From Atherix ibis (Eukaryota; Arthropoda; Insecta; Diptera; Athericidae): 64,000 nt of DNA. The translations under genes were made by a program, and so were the position numbers. Location of the stretch: the NCBI GenBank assembly GCA_958298945.1, contig OY282607.1, positions 51,499,020 through 51,563,019 on the forward strand, written 5' to 3'. Below the pieces are notes generated by a model. It did not search any database. It saw nothing but the letters and a program-made list of their open reading frames with translations, and was not told the DNA's origin. Positions 57,801 through 64,000 of this stretch are shown here, piece after piece. The number at the start of each line of letters is the position of its first letter. Positions within the stretch are counted from its first letter, which is position 1.

Positions 57801-60800
57801 CTAAACCGAAGAGACCAACCCCTTCCCCCTTCAAAACAATCATTTTAAACTGGATGAATAGCAAGTTTGACTCTATAATAACCTACAGCAGTATTTCGTA
57901 CTCAGGACGGTGGAATCTCCGGCGTAAAATATGTAAACAAGTTTTTCGTCGCGTTTGCCTTTTTTTTTTATTTAGGTTTTTTGTTATTTTTATTTTGTCT
58001 TGATGTGCGTGTAGTTTTCTGAACGTCTTTGACGTTGATTTTATGGACTTTGGGCCCATATATTCGGGGCAGCATACATTATTTTTTCTTTAGTCACACA
58101 CACTCAAATTACTACCAAATATTCTTCAGTTTAATTATAATTACTTTATTTTTTTGGTCTTAAGAAATTTTATTGTCTTTTTTTATTATTAAATTTGTCT
58201 TCCCTTTTATATAATTACTCTTATGTTCTAGTTCCGATTGTCATGTATACAAGAGTATTCCTCTTGCTATCATCGTCCCTCATTCGTTATCAATTTCGTT
58301 TTCTTAATGCCCCAATATTCTATTTTCTATTTGACCTTTTAGCGTCATCCACATCGTGTCTGTACAGTCTAATCTAATAATATGCTCAGCAAATTGGTTT
58401 GCCTTTTTACTACTCTATTTATATTCCAACGATTATACAATTATGATGTGACTCTATAGTGATGAACACATCATATTTTCATATTTTCATATGTCAATTT
58501 ACGCACACATTCGACAATGTCATATGCAAGATATCGTAGTTCTTTTTGTAAATTGTCTGTACAATGCACACATTCATTCGTACGAATTACTTTGAATACG
58601 AACGAGTAAACGAGATAGCAAAATAATACTGAAAACTTTATTTTCGACATTTTTTACGTGTTTATATCTCGCTCAACTTGAACAACTCACACCAGTTACA
58701 TATTTACTACCAACTCTATACAAGATTCCAAGTTTGAAAAGGCTATGATATAGGTATGTAAATGAGCGTACCGATTTGATGACGTGATTCAAAGCAAGCA
58801 ATTAACAAAAATAAGAATGTCTCTCAATTTTATAAAATCTCGGCTGATTTGAATAAAAAAACGTGAAACATAACCTAATGCACACATACATACATCAACA
58901 TTTTATCATAAGCAATAATACCATATGATTTCGTTACCAATTTTTATACTATAAAATGCTTGCCTATTCATACATGCATCCATAGACATACGTGCATATG
59001 ATATTATGTACGCTTAGATTTGATGAGATAGGATCCAGCGAGTTGAATATACACATATGGAAGTGTAAGCTAAAGGAAATAAGGCAAGTATTAAAAAAGA
59101 AAGTAAAAGAAAGAAAACAAAAAATAATGCATATTGAATGGGAAGATGGGACAATGAACAAAAGGAAAACAGTGCCCTGACCTGCGGGTGCTCAACAGGC
59201 TCGACGACGACGTTTTGCATAAATGACATCAGCCGCCACCACAAAATATCGTCGCCTTCTATTATCAACTAACTATAAACTTATTTTTATTACACAAAAG
59301 CAGTTACGCGTTAACATACTCACACATATCTGCATCTACTATGCGGTAGGATGATTGACCAATAATGTACATAAGGGGAAATACTAAATTTTACTAAGAA
59401 AGAATTGCAAAATTCCAAGTAACCATACAAACGAATGTTCGTATATGGTGGGTTGCTCGAACTTTTAGTGCTTCTCATATGGTGTTTTTTTTCTTCTCTT
59501 TTTTAATTCGATCACTCTTTTTTTATTTACATATTTCTCTCTAGTTTGGTACAGTTTTGCCGCCGTATTTCTTCGATTACTTTTGCTTTTTGTCATTTTC
59601 CTTTTATCACAACTTCATTGCTACGAAGATATAAACATATGTTTAATCTTAATTATTACTTTAGTTTTTTTTGGTATATTGAATATGTCAATTGCAAAAT
59701 TTCAAATTGATTTTGAAATAGTGACGTATGCAAAACACATGTGTGTACTTATTAGCTGTGTTTATTAATGCTAAATACGTGAGCATGCAGCATGTCGGTT
59801 GTATTCAAATATTTATGTAGATTTAGGTAATATGGAATGGGGGGGGGATCTGGTCTTTTCGAGAATGGAAAAGCTCGCATTTCTGTCATAAGCAGAAAAT
59901 TAGGCCATATTGCAATTAAAGAGAGTATCAAATGGATTGGATTAAGAGATGTACACAATAGTAATTATTTTGCGTCATTTAATTGCGCGCATACACTTCT
60001 ATATGTGTCCGGCGGTATATGTCGCTTTGGTAGAAGGTACAGGTCCGTACAAAATTTTATCAACGATTTAAATTTCATTTTTACAAATTTCTGCACATTA
60101 CATTTTTTATTTAATTCGCAAATAGGTTTAGATTTTTAAGAAATTTTTATTGCACAATTTTTGTTTTACCATATTCGATTATTAACAATAACAAATAATT
60201 TTTTTTTAATAATTAATATAAAACATTTATTATTTTTTTTAAAAATGTTCTCGAGCGGACACATTTAAATGCATTGATGTAATATGCTCAGTAAGTATTT
60301 AAAGAAACTGTTAATTAGGATTAAAAAAAATTTACTGCATAAAATAAATACTGCACCACTGAAGTGATACTGAATCGTAATTAAGAAATTCACATACCTA
60401 ATATTCGAAAAAGAATTGTTAAGGAAAAATTACAAGAAAGTTAATAATTCATTATTGAAATTGAAAACAAGTAAAGATAAAAAGAAATTCATAAATGGTG
60501 TATAAAATTGCAGCATTTGAAGGTCGCAGGCGTAAAACTTTTGTTAAAAGCCTTCATTCAGAATCAATTATTTAATCAACAATACACTAGAAAGATAATT
60601 AAACATGCTGATGGGTTATAGTTAAGGTATGCAGCTAGTTCGCATATTATGGGGATTGGACTATAACTTTCGCCATGTTTTGACGGCTCTAGTTTATGTG
60701 GATATCATGCAAAACATAATGCCCACCCTATATAAAGTGAGATATACATATTTATATGTCTATTGAATGAGTTTTACGAAATCCTAATTACTCAAAGTGT

Positions 60801-60894
60801 ACGGAAAATTTAGATAAACGTTTTCTTATTTAGATAGAAGAGAATACAACTCACAGAATAGCCAACACAGTCTCCGGACTAAACCTCCAAAAAA
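57801..60894. other. Spacer, no recognised gene
   Basis: A/T-rich DNA, with a small GC-richer patch at 59,170-59,240 and a G8 run near 59,838-59,845. A 100-codon open frame at 59,837-60,139 lacks recognisable motifs. Confidence 0.5.
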
Positions 60895-60908
60895 AAGCTT
60901 GTGGGTAG

Positions 60909-61840
60909 TTACTCTATTTCCTCAGTTCACAAGAAAAATCTCTCCCATTGTTCGGCTAACAACTTTAGACCAATTTCATTATTGCCTTGTACTACCAAGA
61001 TCCTGGAAAAGATCTTAGCTACAAGACTTAACCAGGCGCTTGACAATAGACTCAATCTCCAACAACATGCCTACAGGTCAGGCAGGGAAACTCTGAGTAT
61101 GCTACTTGAACTCCAACATTCAATCAATAATTGCTACAAACGTAGACATTGTGGTTTATTGTTGTCATTCGACTTAGAAAACGTGTATGACCGAATTTGC
61201 GGTGTACTCTTACAGCTGGCAGGAGTAGACTCTGCAACATTGCCACTTCCACGTTCCTACCTAACTGGTAGAACGCTCACAGTACGCGTCAACGGTCATT
61301 TTTCGTCAAAACGCGAAATGAAAAACAACATCCCACAAGGATCCCCTTTATCAACGATCCTATTCAATATATATATTCACTCCCTTTCCCACCTTCTATC
61401 ATCCTTCAACCATTATATATATGCTTACAACATTTTTGCACTTGTATCTGGTGCTGATCTTCAACATCAAACTAATAACGCCATCCGCAATATCAACACT
61501 TGGAGCAGCATAAACGGTGCGGTCATCTATACATCAAATCCACCTTGCCTTTATGTTTGCAGAAAAACAATTGTAATGTATCTGATTCGTCAGTAAGCCC
61601 CTTACCTCCCCACCTAAAAGATTCCATGGAAATCCTGGGTATCTCAATTATCCGTGAAGGAAAATGGAATATTTAGATTAAAAATATTGTTGACAAAATT
61701 AACACCATTCTACAAATGGTTAAAATTTTAGTCAGCAGCAAAAGTAAGGTAAGACAAAGTGAGGCAATTAGAGTGCCCAACGCCCTTTTGGACGGGACCT
61801 TACTCTATTTCCTCACTATATGTGTCAGTGTGCCAATAGC
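60909..61840 (+). pseudogene. LINE reverse transcriptase, inactive
   Basis: The open frame to 61,596 covers FRPISLLPCTTKILEKI, LNLQQHAYRSGRETLSMLLE, FDLENVYDRI (first metal-binding Asp), IPQGSPLSTILFNIYI and HYIYAYNIFALV. The last should be a YADD box; both Asp are replaced (YAYN), so the enzyme is dead. Downstream, ILVSSKSKVRQSEAIRVPNA and NRCIRLASGAHRTSPVESI are the usual post-RT region, in a different frame. Confidence 0.85.
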
Positions 61841-62209
61841 AGGGAAAAAATTAGTCGAGGCAGCGGTAAACCGTTGCATTAGACTAGCCAGTGGAGCACA
61901 TCGGACATCTCCGGTGGAATCCATACTGATTGAGACTGGTCGAAAACCTATTTTTTTCTATCTTCACAAAGCCCGCCTAAGCTTAATCTACAAAAACCTA
62001 TGCCTTCCAAATTATCCACTCCACACTTTAATAATAAACATTATCATCTCCCCTAGTTCAAAAAGGAATTCATCATCGCTATCCTTATTAACATTCCACA
62101 TTGAAAGCACTTCATCTATCCTCCCCCTTGTTTTCTAAACATCCCTTCCACACCCAGATTGGAAACCGTGGTTGGGAGCAAAGTTGAAAGTGATCGCTTC
62201 TCTTGGCAG

Positions 62210-62724
62210 TTTGAAGGCTAGCACTGATCCGTCCACATATAGGAAACTTTTCCTTGAACAGTTGGACGGATTAAAAGATCATCGATCTGTTGTTCACTGA
62301 TGCCGCCGCTAACACCAATACTACATCTTTTTCGGTCGTCGAACTTTTTGGTTGCAGCACCCGTGCAGTATGTTGTGGAATTTTCCCTAATAGGGCATCT
62401 CCATTTTACGGGGAGCTGTGGGCCATCAAAACGGCAATTGAAATTGTGACCAATATTCCTAGCCAACAAAGCGTTATTATTTATAGCGACAGCTTTGGCG
62501 CCCTTAAAACCATTTGTGTCCCATTGAGTGACCCAGTACTTAGCGCAATTCGTCATAGACTAGTTAGCAATCGTCATAGACTACTTAGTGTCGAGTTGCA
62601 ATGGGTGCTGGGGCATGTGGGTAATGAAAGCCAATGTGCCTCGCCTACTAACAGAATGGCAACTACCACTGCAGACACGATGACTGGACCAATAGCGACA
62701 CATTTTTGTCGACTCATTGGCTAA
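62210..62724 (+). pseudogene. LINE RNase H domain, degraded
   Basis: FTDAAANTNTTSF gives the first Asp, YGELWAIKTAIEIV the Glu, VIIYSDSFGALKTI the second Asp, and LQWVLGHVGNES the WxxxH region. The final Asp-containing motif (NExAD) is altered to NESQCAS. The order and spacing are those of RNase H in LINEs. The frame then ends early at 62,724. Confidence 0.8.
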
Positions 62725-63197
62725 CCAATAATAAACCAGTCTATTCAACATTCATACCGAAATTCTAGGTGCGGAAGCTCGTCAGAATCCGAATTGGACA
62801 TACTGCTCTTACTCATAATTTCCTTTTTGGCAACACCAATCGTCCCTTATGCCAATCCTGTGGCACCCATTTCACTATCATCCATATTCTACAGGAATTC
62901 CACATATGGTAACCAAAAATTACTTTGCGAGCAGGACTCCTCCCACTGTGGAGCTCCTGGAACCAACAACTCCATTCCCTAGACCCTATTTAAAATTCTA
63001 CAACATACTAATCTGCTCCACAAAATATAACAAAATTCTCAATATTCTATTCAACTAACCACAGACCAGTCACTCTCAGATAACTTCCCACACGTACTAT
63101 GAAGTAACCAAATGGCCTCACGCTCGTGGCGCTATGAAATAACTCCTGGCAATTGTTTAAAGGACCTTACAAACAACAACAACAAGCTTGTGGGTAG

Positions 63198-64000
63198 ATG
63201 CTTCTTAAATAGGCAGTATATAAATGCAAATCGAACAAATTTTACAGCAGTTGAATATGTACTGAATGAAGTATGCCTTATCAGAATCTAACGGGGTTAT
63301 TTTTTGTGAAAATGGAGTTAAAACTTATGCCAAGATTACAAAAATATTTTGGAAAAAATAGTTAAAGCCATTGTTTGGAGACAAGTACTAGTTATTCCAG
63401 TAGGACACGCAAAGCCTGTTCCTAGCTTCACAAAAAACAATTCTGTTGGTCTCCAAATATTAGTAAACATCAGCTCGAACCGATGATAATTTTCTTTCGT
63501 CCACAAAAAATAAGAAATCTATTAAATGAATAAATTTCAAGCCAATACAAATATATTCATTTAAAAAATTAAAAAATAAAAGAATTAATACTACACTCTG
63601 AGACAAACATTGTAGAAGTGCAAAAAACCCGAAATTAATAATTGAAGTTCGTTCGGTCAGTTTATTAATCGATTTCCAAGCGCGGAAAACTACCGCGCGT
63701 CATAGTGTATCAACTTTTCTTCTCTCCCCGGTGTCCATATTGACAGTCTTCGTTATTGGCAGAGCAAAGAAGGAAAGTTGATACACTGAAGTGACGGTCG
63801 TTCATATAGTCGTCTACAAGAGACCAAAAGAAGTGCAAATTGTACAGTGAACGATACCGGAGTGGGAGAGAGAAACGAACGGAGGGACTACTGGTGAGAA
63901 CAAGTGAATAACGTAAAATTAGGGAATACACTTATAAGTAGACTTAAAAGTATTTACCACAAATTATTCGTACTAGCGACTGCGAGCACCGAGTTCCGAC
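63198..64000 (+). promoter_or_regulatory. Possible promoter near 63.66 kb
   Basis: GGTCAGTTT at about 63,654-63,662 fits the fly initiator, and the bases at +18 to +27 (CCAAGCGCGG) partly fit the motif-ten element. A 14-bp inverted pair, AGTGTATCAACTTT (63,704-63,717) and its inverse (63,774-63,787), follows. Sequence from 63,640 onward is GC-richer than upstream. It could be a host or transposon 5' end running out of the window. The first 400 bases hold nothing recognisable. Confidence 0.25.

Larger units (their letters stand above)
60909..63183 (+). mobile_element. 5'-truncated LINE with RNase H domain
   Basis: 2,275 bp flanked by a 14-bp direct repeat, AAGCTTGTGGGTAG (60,895-60,908 and 63,184-63,197), which is the target-site duplication. 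It ends in a short (AAC)n tail. The content in order is reverse transcriptase, RNase H and a C-terminal Cys/His-type tail. This order fits the I/LOA-type group of non-LTR elements that carry RNase H. The 5' ORF1 and endonuclease are absent, as expected from incomplete reverse transcription. Confidence 0.88.

Noticed and set aside
59837..60139. 100-codon frame beginning in a G run
   Set aside because: No domain; the start lies in a homopolymer and the opposite strand is equally open.
1..64000. tRNA, snRNA or other structured RNA genes
   Set aside because: Reading by eye showed no cloverleaf with conserved A and B boxes. A covariance-model scan would be needed to exclude them fully.

Overview
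This is AT-rich eukaryotic nuclear DNA, most likely from a fly (Diptera). The evidence is many mariner-type transposons, insect-type mitochondrial sequence read with TGA as tryptophan, LINE debris with RNase H, and long A/T-rich spacers with microsatellites. No host protein-coding exon could be recognised. The stretch looks like intergenic DNA or one or more very large introns. A few blocks resemble fly promoters or 5' UTRs (about 4.8-5.3, 20.8-22.0, 28.1-29.1, 45.6-46.0, 48.0-48.5, 56.5-57.8 and 63.6-63.9 kb), at low confidence.

Layout. 0-16 kb: a LINE scrap, a mariner-derived MITE (2.6 kb), a 33-bp-armed inverted-repeat element (3.1-3.5 kb), a dead mariner (6.7-8.0 kb), an older mariner remnant (8.0-8.6 kb), a dead piggyBac-like element (11.3-13.3 kb), a MITE ending in a perfect hairpin (14.9-15.25 kb) and another mariner fragment (15.5-16.1 kb). 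16-22 kb: A/T-rich spacer, then a GC-richer promoter-like block. 22.6-24.5 kb: a Mos1-like (mauritiana-type) mariner pseudogene next to an internally deleted cecropia-like mariner with an open N-terminal transposase ORF. 26.7-35.3 kb: several mariner families, including a mosaic at 33.9-35.3 kb. 35.4-37.0 kb: a complete Tc1-like element with an intact 341-residue DD34E transposase and inverted/direct-repeat ends. 40.3-42.1 kb: a mariner with only light damage, then a LINE tail. 49.7-50.8 kb: a long-TIR deletion-derivative mariner and a neighbouring scrap. 52.5-55.3 kb: a rearranged nuclear copy of mitochondrial DNA (NUMT) containing lrRNA, ND3, COX3 and ATP6 pieces, invaded by two mariners and one MITE. 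60.9-63.2 kb: a 5'-truncated LINE with a 14-bp target-site duplication.

The only clearly intact gene is the Tc1-like transposase at 35.7-36.7 kb. The other transposases carry stops, frameshifts or deletions. The most informative object is the NUMT, because it gives a known ancestral sequence for dating the insertions inside it. I did not find a convincing new cellular system such as a defence island, RNA gene or operon. The interest lies in the transposon structures and the layered insertions.
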